DNA of 64,000 bases from UBA11872 sp965198285 (GTDB lineage: Bacteria; Chloroflexota; UBA11872): assembly GCA_965198285.1 (NCBI GenBank), contig OZ240251.1:3286001-3350000 (forward strand). The letters run 5' to 3'. This document shows, in pieces, positions 63,861-64,000 of the stretch. Under the pieces are notes generated by a model that ran no database searches, was not told the DNA's origin, and saw nothing but the letters and a program-made list of their open reading frames with translations. The stretch's first letter is position 1. Every line of letters begins with the position of its first letter. Made by a program: the position numbers and the translations under genes.

Positions 63861-64000
63861 TCAGCTTCCGTTGAGCGCCTCGTGCAAGCGCCCCAGAACC
63901 TGCTCAGTCGCCGCGTCGAGCGACGCGGCCAGCGTGGCGCCCGCCGCCAGCGCGTGGCCGCCTCCGCCGAACGACGCGGCTACGCGATCGATCCGTGGAC
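63861..64000 (-). CDS. DHH-family phosphoesterase (NrnA-like), C-terminal DHHA1 end only
   Basis: The last 46 codons of a gene that enters from the right edge. 'RIDRVAASFGGGGHALAAGA' followed by TLAASLDAATEQVLGRL contains the GGGGH motif of the DHHA1 domain, found at the C-terminus of NrnA-type oligoribonuclease/pAp-phosphatases. The catalytic DHH domain lies outside the window, so the exact member is not fixed. Confidence 0.85.
   Translation of the reverse strand, partial: PRIDRVAASFGGGGHALAAGATLAASLDAATEQVLGRLHEALNGS

Overview
The window is high-GC bacterial chromosome, most likely from a Chloroflexota lineage (SAR202-like or a related marine or sponge-associated group). Three things point there. 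Tat-type lipoprotein binding proteins carry the valine/glutamate-rich linker after the lipobox that is common in this phylum. Catabolic families typical of SAR202 are present (PhyH oxygenases, enolase superfamily, HpcH aldolase). A Ycf45-like ATPase sits in front of tmk and a DarA-like c-di-AMP receptor. The assignment is inference from gene content, not a phylogeny.

Layout. 0-8 kb: sugar and organic-matter uptake and catabolism, with two paralogous solute-binding lipoproteins flanking a divergent GH32 glycosidase, then a PHP phosphoesterase and a PhyH dioxygenase; a second PhyH gene runs off the left edge. 8.4-9.6 kb: a dead IS5-family insertion sequence. 9.6-11.5 kb: an ABC-F ATPase behind a leader that looks like a transcription attenuator. 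11.6-13.5 kb: small membrane proteins and a YafQ/RelB-type toxin-antitoxin pair inserted at the 3' end of lepA. 13.5-17 kb: lepA and murJ. 17-21.7 kb: an alpha-glucan gene group (two GT-B glycosyltransferases, a GH57 enzyme, an aldo/keto reductase), with a GH15 glucoamylase further on at 32 kb.

21.8-30.8 kb: accessory block containing a low-GC repeat-rich membrane protein, four tandem coiled-coil mini-proteins and, divergently, a tandem-AAA ATPase plus VWA protein plus membrane protein. 34-43.6 kb: SOS and DNA-repair-like region with lexA, a TPR protein and dinB. It is followed by a translationally coupled chain encoding a degenerate Mre11/SbcD-like protein and a degenerate Rad50/SbcC/YhaN-like coiled-coil protein that appear to have lost all metal- and ATP-binding motifs. 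A direct-repeat operator (GTTC-N7-GTCC) lies in both the lexA and the dinB promoter.

43.6-56.7 kb: housekeeping and cofactors (aminotransferase, DarA, Tmk, Ycf45-like ATPase, PdxT, PdxS) and a TPP-riboswitch-controlled thiamine-precursor transport operon beside thiamine pyrophosphokinase. 56.7-64 kb: an oligopeptide-type binding protein fused to an Ig-like domain, a long non-coding stretch with a perfect 54-bp palindrome and a 9-copy 21-bp tandem repeat, then thiO, an HpcH aldolase, an enolase-superfamily enzyme, a lipoprotein, and the C-terminus of a DHH phosphoesterase.

The strongest candidates for undescribed biology are the degenerate SbcCD-like pair, the AAA-AAA/VWA locus with its neighbouring coiled-coil mini-proteins, the direct-repeat LexA operators, and the ABC-F leader. 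All calls come from reading the sequence; no database search was run.
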